A stretch of 64,000 nt of DNA from contig JAJKFJ010021500.1 of the NCBI GenBank assembly GCA_027382625.1, positions 1-64,000 of the forward strand, given 5' to 3'. Made by a program: the position numbers and the translations under genes. This stretch comes from Tetmemena sp. SeJ-2015 (lineage: Eukaryota; Ciliophora; Spirotrichea; Sporadotrichida; Oxytrichidae). This document shows positions 12,230 to 23,909 of this stretch, in pieces. The notes under the pieces were generated by a model that saw nothing but the letters and a program-made list of their open reading frames with translations, did no database searches and was not told the DNA's origin. How positions within the stretch are numbered: the stretch's first letter is position 1; each line of letters opens with the position of its first letter.

Positions 12230-14592
12230 TAATCAATGCTTTTGCTTAATTTTATTAGACTTGAACCTGTTCAGTTGACTGGGCTAGTCTTCATAGTGGT
12301 GGTTCTCTGTCAGCTGCTCGTCCATCCTTTAAGTAAAGTAAATGTAAATAGGCTAATCATTAAGTAGGAATGTGATGGGGAGACTTCGTCACTTAATCAT
12401 TATAATTATAGTTTAGAATTCAATTCAAATGGAAGGTATGTCAAAATAATCAACAGCACTTAAATTAGAAAGTATTTAAATTTACTGACAGTTCTAGATT
12501 GTCAAGAGCCAATTAAATTAATATATATTTCTAGTTTGATTAACAAAATAAGCCTTTCAAGGATAAGGTCCTCATCCTTTTCAAATCCTTATCTTCCAAA
12601 TTTGAATCTCTTATATCTCTTAAAAGAGTTTCACCTCACTAAACTAATATAAATATTTAAGGAGAAAATTGAATAAACTAATTCATTATCCAATTTATTT
12701 TCAGTTATATTGGCTGATAAACCTAGCTAGTAGTTAAAAGGCTAATGCTCATAGGGAGAACTTTTGTTTTCGTTGGTTTACTTTAGCTACTGGTGCATTT
12801 GAGAAAGCATATCTGATAAATCCCTCTTTTCAAGCTGCTCATCTTCATCCAGAGATTTGTAGTGTTTGAGATGAGTAGTCTGAGCGTTTGTATTTGTAGC
12901 CTAAGTATTTATATTGGTAGTCTTCTCTGTGGACACGCCTTCCATTTTGAATTCAAGACTATTCCTAAGGTTTTACAAAGTATTGATAATGACTGGGCCC
13001 TCAAAGCCAGAGTTAGTTTGCAGGGGTGTAGCACTAGTCTCAACATTTTACTGGCTGCTTATTTGCATTCTTTGGTTTAAGATCATTAACCTCTCTTCTT
13101 GAAGCTACTGATTGGAATCTTGGTTTGCTTATAGCTGATTAAAGTTAAGGACTTGCGTCTCGTCAGTGTCTCCTCCAAACTAAGTCATTTCTCTCACTAA
13201 TTGCTGCTAAGAGCCACTCAACTTAGCCTTTATCAACACTTTCTAATCAGCAGAGAAGTTGGTTTCTACTTTCGTTGCGCCGTTTTAATAGGGATCAATG
13301 AGCACCAACTACTGATCTTCATGGTTCATATTTCGAATGCGGTCTAATTCAGCATCGTTTGAATTGAGCAAGTTTATATCCCGAATCAAGGCATCTACTA
13401 ACTGCTCGTCTAAAATATCATAATCAATCTTTGAGGTACTCATTCACACTTTGCCTGTTAATTAAGTCGATGTGACTGGCCCTTACTCCCTCATCCTCTT
13501 CATTCATCTTATACATCATTCCCTCAATTTACTGAATCGTGATTGATGGAATTAAAAACTGAATTTTAAAGTTTGATGGTTATCCATCCTTGTCTTAGAG
13601 TACTTAACTCAGGGATTAGAGCTTATTCAACTTGTTCATATTTTAAGAGGGACGATAAACAAAATAGTAAATTCTTTGGACGATCATGCCCATTCTCACT
13701 GTCAAAAAAGCTGTTTGCGATGTTGATTTTGTCACTCTCATCATTTGCATTTTACAAAGACATGTTATTAAAGTCTTAAGATACCTCGTTTGGAGAAGCT
13801 GTGAGAATTATCTGGTCTCCCAACTTTTCTTGGATATTCTTCGTCTATAAATTCTGAGTTTTCTTATGCTTTCTGATAAATATAAGAAAGCTTTTTGTAG
13901 GATTGCAACTTGGCTCTGGTTTCCTCGTGCTCCAGCTGCCTCCTTGTTTCCTCATTAGAGGATTTGTAGTCTTGGTCGCCATTCGGTAGTTCCATGGCTG
14001 ACTGCACATTAGTAGTTGGTAATCTTCTATCTGTGAAATTATTATTCTCATCATCATCATCATCTTCAAACTCTTCTTTTTCAAAGTTAACTCTATTGGC
14101 TTTGACTTGATCCACCTGCTCGACTGCTATCTACCTCAAGCTTGAACCTTTTATCTTCATCCTCAAGTCTTGAGAGTTGAACTTCTCCTCCTCAGCATAA
14201 GATTCAAGGTAATCTTAATGAGCGTTCTCAGTTGTGACATTGCGTTGCTCTTGGATAGAAATAGGATTGCGAACGAGGATCAACTCCCCCTCCTTTATCT
14301 CTTCCTCCTCTTCTAGAATTTCATTCTCGAAATCTCTTGCACTTCGAATATCTGCTCGATTAAAAATAGAATGCAACTTATATGCAATATATAATATACG
14401 ATTTGTGTTGTTAGAGAATAGCATGTTTTAGTTGTTGTTTCTATTCCTTGGATCTGTCAATTACCTCTAAAAACTTTAATTCTCAGCAGCTTAGAATCTA
14501 CTCTGGCCAGAGTTGCGACTAAGCTCATTCGCGTTATAGAAACTGTCGTTGTGAGGCACCACAGAATTCAATTGGGGCCTTTGCCTCGACAT
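12230..14592 (-). CDS. Low-complexity acidic protein (unidentified)
   Basis: Met 14592 begins MSRQRPQLNSVVPHND. The chain is polar, rich in N, Q, S and E, with acidic clusters (LEEEEEIKEGE near 14300 and EEFEDDDDDENNN near 14070) and short helical segments (RRQLEHEETRAKLQ). A 42-bp IES is inferred at 14357-14398. The frame slips once near 13875. Downstream of 13850 the reading is coding-like (KLGDQIILTASPNEV, then DEQLVDALIRDINLLN near 13400) but fragmented, and the 3' end near 12230-12330 is only a guess. No domain is recognised. Confidence 0.5.
14357..14398. other. IES, 42 bp, pointer CGATT, frame-neutral
   Basis: CGATT occurs at 14357-14361 and 14399-14403. Removal joins FSNNTN to RADIRSARDF. 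The insert is a multiple of three and has no in-frame TGA, so retention would add 14 hydrophobic residues without breaking the frame. Confidence 0.6.
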
Positions 14593-14649
14593 CCCTGACA
14601 CATTAGCAAAAGATAATTAAACTATCATGATTAAGATAAAATATAGCTT

Positions 14650-16980
14650 AGGTGTCAGGAGCAGTCTGAAAATCAGCTGCAGCTGTGATTTACCTGTCTT
14701 CACCTAGCAAGAAAGATCTCTGCCCGCTTCTGTTATTTCGAGCCTGATGATTTCCATAAGGATTATCCAAGGCAGCTGAGGTATTTATTTAGTTCCTCAA
14801 GCTCTAGGATCCATTAAGTATAGCGTTATCATCTCCGTTCAAATTGAAAATCTAGTTGTGAAAACAAAGATGATTAAAATGCCCATTATGTGAGGCCTAA
14901 CAATACTTGAATCTTGATTATCTGCCTCAATTATTCTGGTTGCGACAGCTTGTCTGCTATTTAGATGCTACAAAGGAGTAATTTTTTCAAATAAGAGCAT
15001 GAATTCTGGTGGGAAGTACTCTCTGCAGTCTTCATAATTTGCGCATTCCTTGTATTTCTTCTTTTAAGATAATCTGCAATCAATTTAAGACTCTAATAAA
15101 TACTTACGAGCAGAATAATGAAGTTAAAGCAAGTGAATCGCTTAGTTGCATAAACACCAAGAGTTACTCTACCGAATTTAAACGAACATAGGAGTATTCA
15201 GTTTTAGAGGGTATGGTTGATTTAGGAGAACTAAAGTTCCAAATTTGGATTGATTATCTGAAACATAGACTTCCCCAGCCTTGCTCATCCTGATTATGGA
15301 ATGGATACGACTCACACTTATATCAGTGATCCTAACCTCTGCATTCTATCCTCTTCCCTATCATTAGAATTATTTAGATTTAGTTCACTTACAACTTTGA
15401 TCTTCTTTTTCTCTGAGAAATTGAATGACATGAATAGTCTTTGAAGTTGTGTTAGTCACACTTTCGATCACCATGTAGCTCTTTGCATCAGAGTGAATAT
15501 CGTATTTCAGTAGACTAACTACTCTGCCATCCTTCAGAGTTGTACTCTCACTGTACTAAGTTTTGCAAATTTCACACTCTAGAATTTTCCAAATGAAAGA
15601 GTTCACCTCAGGAGTAAGCTTGTAATGCTTCTTACCCTCTAACCATAAATTAATGTAACCACTCTTGAAGACAGTTAAGATGTACGAATTTGAGGGAGCC
15701 TGTGCAAGAACAGGGGTTCACCATGGGATTTGCCATCTTTTGATTTGATTCCTCTTCACTTAAGCAGATTCTACAGATTATGTCAGGGTTGATACTTGAC
15801 TTATTAGTTGACTGCCTTTTGAGAATCTTCGATTTGAGCATCATTTGACTCTCTTGATTTAGCATGTTTTAGATGTGCTCAAACTCTGGTTGCCTGTTAT
15901 CGAAGCCTAATGTCTCTCTGTTAAATTTAAACGAATGTTATAATTCTAGGTCATTCTTGTTTCAGGGTCAGTCATCATTTAGTGAGCGTTCATGTGAAGC
16001 TAGCTGATATTATCGCACTCGTGAGTTGTCAGTACACGATCTCTGTTGTTAGGGTCAGCTCTAGTTTACTTCGTGAATGAAGAGAGGTCGTTGGCATCAT
16101 CAGCAGCGCTATCGATTATATCATCCGTGTCTATCACTAGCTTTTTTATCACAAAGCGGACTCTTCCAAATTTAACCATGTCTCCTTCTCGAAGGTTATA
16201 GTTGTTGATCCTATTATATTTCTTCGAAAGAACATGATAAGAAAAAATCAAAGAGTATCAATAAATCTAAGAATAGCAGCCTTATTTGATCACCTCGAGT
16301 TGGAGAATGGTTAAGGGAAGGAGTTTCGTATTTAACGATTCTCCAAACATGGTCTGCATGATTTTTAAAGGAGTCATCTCTGAGTGACTTGCAGTGATAG
16401 ATCCAGTATGCGTTGCTTTTGTAGACTATAGAAAGAAGCCGCTAGTCCTTTTCTCCTATGTTGCTGTCGGGTGTTGTTATATAACTTGAGTATCCGACCT
16501 GGTAATGAAGGCTATATATAATTTTGAAGAATTCCTATATAATTTTTGGTGGAAGTTAGAGTGAATGTAATAAGCCAATACTCTATTTTATTAGACTTAC
16601 TTGAGCCTGCTGCTTTCTGAGTAGTTCTTATAATCTCCTTGCATTCATAGTCATACAAGCCATGGGAGTCTCTGTTCCACAGAAAAGATTCCACCTCTAC
16701 ACTATTTACAGCTTAATTAAACTCATTAGGGAAGTAGCAAAATTGATAGTTAGACTTTTCTTTTATCAAAAGACACCTACCTCTATGTAATTTGCTCTGA
16801 CTGTGAGTTCGTTTGTGAAGAATATAAAAATATGGAATATATACAGATTATTGTAAGAATTGCTGGGGGTATTTCTTCTCTTGTTTTTGAAGCTTAGATT
16901 GCTGATGGTGCTCTGGTGGAACAAGGCTGCCTAGTCCTGAGAGAAGGTGGTGGGCGACTGATGTAGGTTTCTGTTTGTTT
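14650..16980 (-). CDS. RING-CH zinc finger protein with FHA domain(s)
   Basis: The middle encodes a RING-CH (MARCH-type) finger: CRICLSEE, NPCSCTGSLKFVH, then LNCLQEWL and a later CEIC (15545-15840). It is followed by an FHA domain: EDQSQVRITDISVSRIHS, SDNQSKFGTLV and a GRVTLGVY ending (15130-15420), the phosphothreonine-binding core residues SRxH and SKFGT being present. A 54-nt intron with GT-AG ends precedes it. Upstream, SYHVLSKKYNRI and GDMVKFGRVRFVI (16150-16240) look like the end of another FHA fold, and GEKDQRLLSIVYKSNAYWIYH (16390-16455) its beginning. The role is probably phospho-dependent ubiquitination. Start, end and several junctions are unresolved. Confidence 0.7.
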
Positions 16981-17149
16981 GGAGCACTACTGGTTGGGCT
17001 GTTGACATTAAAAGTTTATAATAGCTGCCTTATATTGTTAATTGCTAATTATTATTCTTTCTTTTTCATTCACTTGCAATTGCTGATAGAATTTACCAAG
17101 AAGGGTTAATTTAAAAACATAAAACTTAAAATATCCGGAAGAGGAAGTA

Positions 17150-17930
17150 ATGGAGCAAAAGAAACTCAAGCTGCAGTGCAAAGAGCTTAACTATAATAGA
17201 GGCAGATGCTAAACTCGCCTAAATCTCAAACCTAGTTAAGGATATGCTTGAAGATGGCTAGCAGGGAGATTTTATTTCTTAATGAATGTATTATAATTAG
17301 GATGAGATGAAGCAATTCCCCTTTTAGAATATAGCGAGGAGATTTTGAAAATCCTTTTGGAATTCTGTGAACTGGCTGACTATGAAAATAAGGATTTCGT
17401 GGAGCGACCAGTGCTTAACCTGGACAACCCTTATATCAATTAATGGGAAAAGGATTTTCTTTAATAAACTCACTCTCGATCAACTCACTGACTTAGTTAA
17501 ATGTAAGTTGTTGCCTTTTTTTTAAAAAATTAAATTTTTTTTTCCTTTTTGGGAATTTTTTTCCTTATCAGAAAAAGCTAATTACACACAATTTTGGGGC
17601 AATAATTAAACTTTTCTCTGTAGGCTGCAAACTTCATGGATATCCCCAAACTGGTAGATGGGTGTTGTGCTAAATTAGCAGTGGTTTTAAAGAATGAATC
17701 AGAGAGAATGATTCAGGAGGAGATGGGAGGCAAGTTCAAACTAACAGAAGAAGATGAGAGACTTCTGAAGGGAGGAATTCCCCTTCATAGTAGACATGGA
17801 TCCAAACAGATACGAGAATGAAATTATTAATTTGTTCTTATACTTTAATGAAAAGCAATACGCAGCAGAGAGATTATAGCAAGCTGCAGAGGAGACAAAG
17901 CAATAATTTAAGGAGCAAGTTGCTCATTGA
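17150..17930 (+). CDS. Skp1-like SCF ubiquitin ligase adaptor
   Basis: Skp1 bridges cullin and F-box proteins in SCF ligases. Seen here are the N-terminal strand KKLKLQCKEL, the helix ISNLVKDMLEDG, then PLLEYSEEILKILLEFCE, the segment NQWEKDF and TLDQLTDL followed by AANFMDIPKLVDGCC, matching the Skp1 core and the hydrophobic helix region. A 38-bp IES (17266-17303) and a GT-AG intron of about 140 nt (near 17491-17622) must be removed. Two single-base slips (about 17195 and 17454, the second in a T run) and possibly a third near 17773 break the frame. With the third corrected the chain continues to TGA 17928-17930; otherwise it ends at TGA 17819-17821. The intron holds a noisy T/A-rich tract. 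Confidence 0.78.
17266..17303. other. IES, 38 bp, pointer GAGAT
   Basis: GAGAT occurs at 17266-17270 and 17304-17308. Removal joins EDGQQGD to EAIPLLEYSEEILK, the expected Skp1 spacing; unremoved, the frame hits TGA within seven codons. Confidence 0.85.
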
Positions 17931-17992
17931 AGAAGAATTAAAGTAGTAGATTTTAAAGAGTTCAATCTTAATTTCTTAAATTATTACTAAAG

Positions 17993-18406
17993 TCAAAATT
18001 TCTGAGTGGTCCATTTGTTGATAGTAGTCATCACTTTTGCAAAAGGTTTGTCGGCTGCTATGTGGTCGCCTACTATCTTCATTCTCTTGTTTGTGAGATG
18101 AACATTATAACCTAGTGCAAATCCTTAGGGGACTTAATTAAAAAAGACAGCGATGCACAATAACCACCTTTTGGGGAAAAAGTAAAAGCCTGCCACACTG
18201 TAAAGCAATCCTTGCTTCATGCTTGTGAAAAGGCGAGTTCTAAATAATTTTTCCTCCTGTTCGAGTAGGTCTTTGCGAAAGTAGTTCTAGTTTTCAAAGG
18301 CATGCTGCTTATTACACTCAACTAATTCTGGTACCTAGTATAGCTCATTGTTTACGAACTCTAGAGTTCCAACCTCATTTAGATGCTTTTGAAGCTGCTG
18401 ATCCAT
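17993..18406 (-). CDS. Small unidentified protein with one hydrophobic segment
   Basis: An uninterrupted frame of 137 residues from ATG 18406 to TGA 17993-17995, with four Gln encoded by TAA or TAG. The first 65 residues are charged and helical. A hydrophobic stretch (LYSVAGFYFFPKRWLLCIAVFF) follows, possibly a membrane segment or hairpin. The C-terminus is basic. No IES or intron is needed, unusual for this window. The gene stands tail to tail with the Skp1-like gene, about 60 bp apart. No family is recognised. Confidence 0.65.
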
Positions 18407-18524
18407 GTTAGTGTTATAATTGTTTCTTTTATAAAAGTTATAAGGATTACTTAACCACAAGAGTTGAATTAAATTGTTCTTAAGAAATATTAATAAGATT
18501 AAGAGAAAATTAGTTACAGCAGTG

Positions 18525-21500
18525 TCACGTTTAATCCATCTTTACATCTATCTCCTCTGGACACTCAAAGGAAGAGGATTCTTCTTTCTGAGGTTGAGAA
18601 GAAGGTTTAGGTTACTCCTAGCTTTCCCCTACTTATTAATCAAGAGCTGAATCTGTTGGGGGCTTATTCTCTTCCAAACTTTGTTCTATAGGCTGCAATT
18701 ATTATGTAATTTCTTTAATCTACTCAGGCTACTATGATTGACTAGCTATTATGAGTTCTTGGATTCGGTCTAGTGCAGGAGGCTCTTAGATTTTAGGCTT
18801 TAGATAGATTTGGTCGTCTTCTTGAGGATTGAATTCCTCGATTGGATCAAGGAGCTTGAATGATAAGTCTGGACTATCTACAAAGAGTGAGCTGTCTGGA
18901 GGATTTGCTCCGCTTTAATACGAATTGAAGTCCTTGTTCATGAAATAATCGAGTATCTTGTTCTCACTGGGAGGAAAGCCATTTTAAAAAGCTGCTTCGG
19001 TACCCTATCCTACTTGATCAATGTCCATAGGGGAATCTTCACTTTTGATTTAATCACTATTAGGGGATTATTTAAAGACAGGGGCATCTTCTTCATCATC
19101 CCATGTGAAAGTTTCCTCTAGGGAAGGAAGGCTTGGACCAATCTTCGGTTAGTTAGGCTGCACAGGTAGCTTCACCCCACTGCCTATTTGATTACTGGTA
19201 AATTTGAAGTAGCTCTGTTCAGTCCTCTACCTCTTCCTATCAAGCATCATCTTTTCCAAATTTATCAAGTCATCTTTCTCATCTTCCTCCTCTTCCATTC
19301 CTTCATCTTCTTTTTCCTGCTAAATTAGAAGATCCCTCATACTTTGAGTTCTCTTCTGAATCAGATCTTGCAGATTTTTGTTGAACTCCTCCGAGTTTAT
19401 ATCTCCTTGAGAGGTCATGTTACGGGAAGCAAGCATCATTAGAGAGAGACCCTTTGGCTTACTTTCCTAAGCTAGGAGGGGCTGTTTCTATTCTCCTGCG
19501 ATTGAGTTCTATGAGGTTGAATCATTTGTAGGATTTGTGATTCTCTTTCTTATTGGCTGTTACACTAATTTATGGAGCATTAATTGAGCTGCATTTTGAA
19601 ATCCTGATTAGCTGGTTGAAGCTCTTGTCCTACCTAAATTTAAAGCTTTTTGCTCTATGCTTTCATCAAAGAAGTATTTGAAGAGTCTTCTATTCCAACT
19701 TAGTTCTTATCTATATTCCTTTACGAAATTCGTATACTCTTTCTTCAATGGTTCAACTTCAAGAATCTTCTTAGCGTAAGAATTCACAAACTCGAAGAGG
19801 GCAGACTCAAACATGTTGTAATTTGCTTTGACTTTTTCCTTCGTCTTTTACAGAGCTTTGATAACTGCTGTCATTATCTCAGTCTTGTTGAGTTTAGGAT
19901 AGAAATTTATGTCCTGAGAATTCACCAAAGCCTTGAGGAACTTAATACCCATCAGTCTTACAAACTGACTGGTATTAGAGTCTGAAACTAGATTGAGTGT
20001 GATTTGGATTAGATCTTCTTCGAAAATGAAGTTCCTTAAAACTTGCGTATTCATTCTCCTCTCTCTTCTTGGATCGAGACCTAAGGGATTTCCCATTTGT
20101 TGAATCTGCTGCATATTTGGCTTGCAAATGTACTGCAGGAACTCATACACATACTGCACTGGCATAGCAAAGTCATTCACATTTTGCAAGAGAATGATCT
20201 TCATGAAAGCGTTGAAGAGAGTTAGTTTGAACAGCTTCTCTATCTAGCCTTGTTAGCTATCACTTGCTGCTCCATCGATCACTTACTTAAAGACCTCTAT
20301 TATCTACAGCCTTATTCCATCATTTTGAGTGATAAATAGATGTTGAGATAGGACCAAGGATATCTCTGGATCTTGGAGGAACTGAAAAATCACCTCCCTT
20401 TAGCAAAGAGTCTGGAGATAGTAGATATAGTCTAGAAGTGTACCAATCATAGAGTCATACATGTCAGCCTACTCTGCAGAGTACTCTACTTCAGCCTAGC
20501 TAGTATTCTCTGTTTACTCTATCACTGCTTATATTTAATCTTGGTTCTAAGTTTGAGAGTTCAATGCTCTTAATTAAATATGATCATCTGTGTTTGATAG
20601 ATTGCTTAGTTCTTAGGCATTATTTTCCTAAGTTGGTTGAGATATTATGGATGCATTATCAACAGATAAGTTCTAAGAGGATGCAGTGGGATCGTTAACT
20701 TCATTTTTGTTAGACTCACTATTATTATTCACATTTTACTGTTGCTGTTGTAATGGCTGAGTCTTCTTTGGCTTTTCCTTTTCCTTAGGCTAAAAGTTGA
20801 GGCCTAGAACCTTCGACTACTATTGAACCCTGATATCATTTTTTAAAACAATTTTACAAAATTATAGAGTGTTAGTCTTCTTTATCAAGCTCTCTGATAT
20901 ATTTTGCCTTCTGAAGATCTCTGCAGTAGCAGGGGCAGGAGTAGCTGGCTTGCACTTATTTATCAGCTCAAAGATGAATTTAGAGATGTTAAGCTGTTTC
21001 TCAATTGAAGACTCTTGTCCCTCAGCTTATTCAAATATTCTCTTCAGTAGTCCATGATCATTGAGGATATTTCTCATGATCTCTGCTGAATTTTCGGCGA
21101 TAAGTTTGCTCAAGATCTAAACCTTCATGGGATCCTCTTTTCCAAAGAGCTACTCTTTGAGATAACTTGCTCTGAAGAGAGAGTTGATTCGCTTTTAAAG
21201 CAGGATATTGTTGAAGTCTATAACTTCCTTGAACTTTGCGCTTTGAATATAATCATAAGGCTTCTAATCAGCATAATCAGAGCAAAACTCCAAAGCTCGG
21301 AAGGTATTGAGGTAAAATCTATTTGAGAGCATAGCCTCTAGGATGTTATAACCTTAGTCGTCTATATTTAGCAGTCCTCTGTATATTTAGGAAACTCTAA
21401 CCAGTCTTGAATGATTCAAAGACTATTCATCTTCTCTTTTACCTTAATCGAAGGCAGATTTCATAGGGTAACTCTTTCCCTCATGACCTAGTAACTCTTC

Positions 21501-21960
21501 ACTTGTTTCATCATTCATAACAGTATCCTATTTTTATTGCTCATCAGTAGTAATAGCCGTCGTCAATTTATCATCCTTCTCGGTTTCACTGATCTGAGGA
21601 TTAGCTTTCTGCTGCTCTTTTAAAATCTCCTCTTCAAGCTTTTTCTCTAGCTCCTCCAATATGTTACCCAAGTCCTGTAAGAACTTGAAGTTCCTCTCCT
21701 TGATTTTGAGGTTAAGGCTTCTCTTATTAAGACTAGCCTGAAAGCCAGTCAAGCAGCTGGAGATTATGAGCACATACTCATCTAAATTGTCCTTTGTGAT
21801 GTCAGGTAAGGCCTTTTAAGAATTGAGCCTAGAGGGTTTGAGAGAATATTAGGACCCATGTTTCTTGAAGTCCTAGATGAGAAACTTGAATTCTACCCAT
21901 TTTAGAAGGGCTGGAGATGCTACTGGCCATATGAGGATCTACCTCTGTTCGAGTAAAGAC
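18525..21960 (-). CDS. PP4R3/SMEK-like regulatory subunit of protein phosphatase 4
   Basis: The central ARM-like core resembles SMEK/PP4R3. The segment ILEAMLSNRFYLNTFRALEF followed by SAKFKEVIDFNN and RINSLFRASYLKEQ (21190-21400) parallels the family's 'SDE-Y-GCLEYDP / AKFKEVIPI / KIHQTYRVQYIQD' block. Further on, LRNFIFEEDLIQITLNLV and FVRLMGIKFLKALVNS (19900-20050) parallel the conserved late helices. The C-terminal 1.2 kb is acidic and Q/E/P-rich and ends at TGA 18525-18527. The N-terminal EVH1-like domain of the family is not visible. Numerous Gln are TAA/TAG. Introns were not mapped. Identification rests on motif order only, so an alignment-based check would decide it. Confidence 0.7.
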
Positions 21961-23500
21961 TGTTATAGGAATCTTGCATAAAGAGCTGCTCTGCACTCAT
22001 GTCATTCATGTCATCATCATCTTCGTCATCCTTGTAAATCATATCCTCAAGTTCGTCATCCTCATCATCGTCATCATCATCCAGCTCAAAGTCCATTTAG
22101 TAGTCCTCGCTATTACTTAAAAAATTTAAATTTGAGTGTTGAGGAGCTAGTCCTCTCAAGTCCAGTTTCCTATTCTGATTTTCATATTTATTGAATCTTT
22201 GCATTTGCTGTTACCTTCCAAACTCTCTTTTCTCTGCTTAGCCTCTCTAGCCATACTTCTGCTGTAGTAATTTCTCAGGGTCCTTGCTTCTATCATCTTC
22301 ATCATCACTGCTAGAGCTACTTGAAGAGGAGTCATCAAACAATCCATTTTAGCCTTTCTCCTTTTTCTTGAGCTCACTTTTCTTGGGAGTGAGTTTTTCG
22401 ATCTTTCTGTTTTCACCTTCATCTCCACTTTTTGAATCAGAGGAAGAGTCTGAGTCCTCTTCCCCATTTCTCGCTCTTTTTAGCCTTTGCTTTAGGACCT
22501 GCCTTTAGTATTCTTGCACATCTTTTTCGTAGTCGAGGTATGAGGGCATCTTTGAGCTCTTGGCTGAGATCAAGTAATCTTCGTCATCATCATCTGAGTC
22601 GAAGCCACCATAGCCCTCTTGCATCATTTTCATCACATCTGTCATATCGAATTCCTTGGTCTGCATCGTCTTTGGCTTTGAGCCAAGCTTCTCCAATCTA
22701 CTCAATTGCTTCCTATTCTCAAGAATTTGCTTCTGCTCTGATTGCTCCTTCATGGCTTTGAGAATAGATTTCTGCGATCTCAGTGAGTCATTCATTTTGT
22801 TGGGGTCATTATATGCTTCATCATCTTCTGAGTCTAGTGAGTCATCTTCATCAGATTCTGTGTCCCTTCTTCTCTAAGGATATACTTAATTTGCGCCAAG
22901 GCTCTTAATGGCTACATCTCTTTCACCCCCTGACTTGAGTAGTTCCTTCTACACATCATCGAAGTCATCATCATCGTCTTCTGAGGAAGCGGTGTTGTTC
23001 TTATTCTTGTCTTTCTTCTACTTGTTCTCTCCTTCCTCAGAGTCACTGGAACTGTCTACAGTCTTGGTAGTTTCTTCTTGATCAGCAGTTTAGTGCTACC
23101 CATTATGAATAGCTCCTATGAACTTAGTTCCCTGATTGTCCTTGAAGGAAGTCTGAGGAAATGAAATGCTATTCAGAGATGCAAAACTTTGCTGCATCAT
23201 CAAGTCTGCTATGGTAGGTTCTCGTGAGCTTTCCTCTTGCTCTTATTAATCCTGCTTCTTATTTATTTCTCATACTTAAATGATATCACTCATTATCTAA
23301 TCTCCTTCTGGCTGAGATGTAGAAGCGATTTTAATTTCATCAGCAGGTACTTCAAAGGAGTTGCTAAATGGCGGTGCATCACAATCTCCATCACTTTTTT
23401 CATTCACTCCAAGTTGATCTTATATTGGCTCCTAGATTGACTCTTATTTTTCGTCAAATATAGAATGAGGGGTTAAATTTTCCAGTTATTCTGCGAGCAT
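21900..23500 (-). CDS. Acidic, Ser-rich protein or N-terminal extension of the PP4R3-like gene
   Basis: From ATG 23500 the minus strand is open for about 500 codons apart from one likely intron or IES near 23265-23290. It is strongly acidic with SSDSEEGE, DDDDDFDD, ESDEDDSLDSEDDE and FDDSSSSSSSDDEDD clusters, plus helical basic patches (RKQLSRLEKLG, LKQRLKRARN). It reads into the region where the PP4R3-like core starts in another frame (about 21900-21960). Whether the two are one protein joined by an unseen junction or two genes is open. Such acidic regions often occur in nuclear chaperone-like proteins, but no family is claimed. Confidence 0.5.
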
Positions 23501-23909
23501 TCCAAAAAATATTTTAGAAATCAGAAAGAATCTTAACAGCACTAGCTTTCCTCCCCTCAACCAATTCTAAATATTTAAACAAACAATTGGTCAATACTTC
23601 CCACCGCTCATTCACTTTCATCATTCATAAATTAATTATTATATAAAGAGGAGTATAATGGAATATCTTCTAATGCATATCTTTTCATTTATTTGATTGA
23701 TATATAGAACTAATATGAAGTTGAAGTGGAAGTAAAGATTTAGAAGACCAATTTATTCATTGATTGTTGTTGTTTTACTATAAGAAACTTTGAGGATCTT
23801 GCGAACCTATCGACAATGACTTATTAGAAAGCTCTGCTCTTTATGCGAGTGAGCACGAGATATATACTTTAAAGTATGCTAGCTAGCTAGCGATCTTAAA
23901 TCTTGTTAA

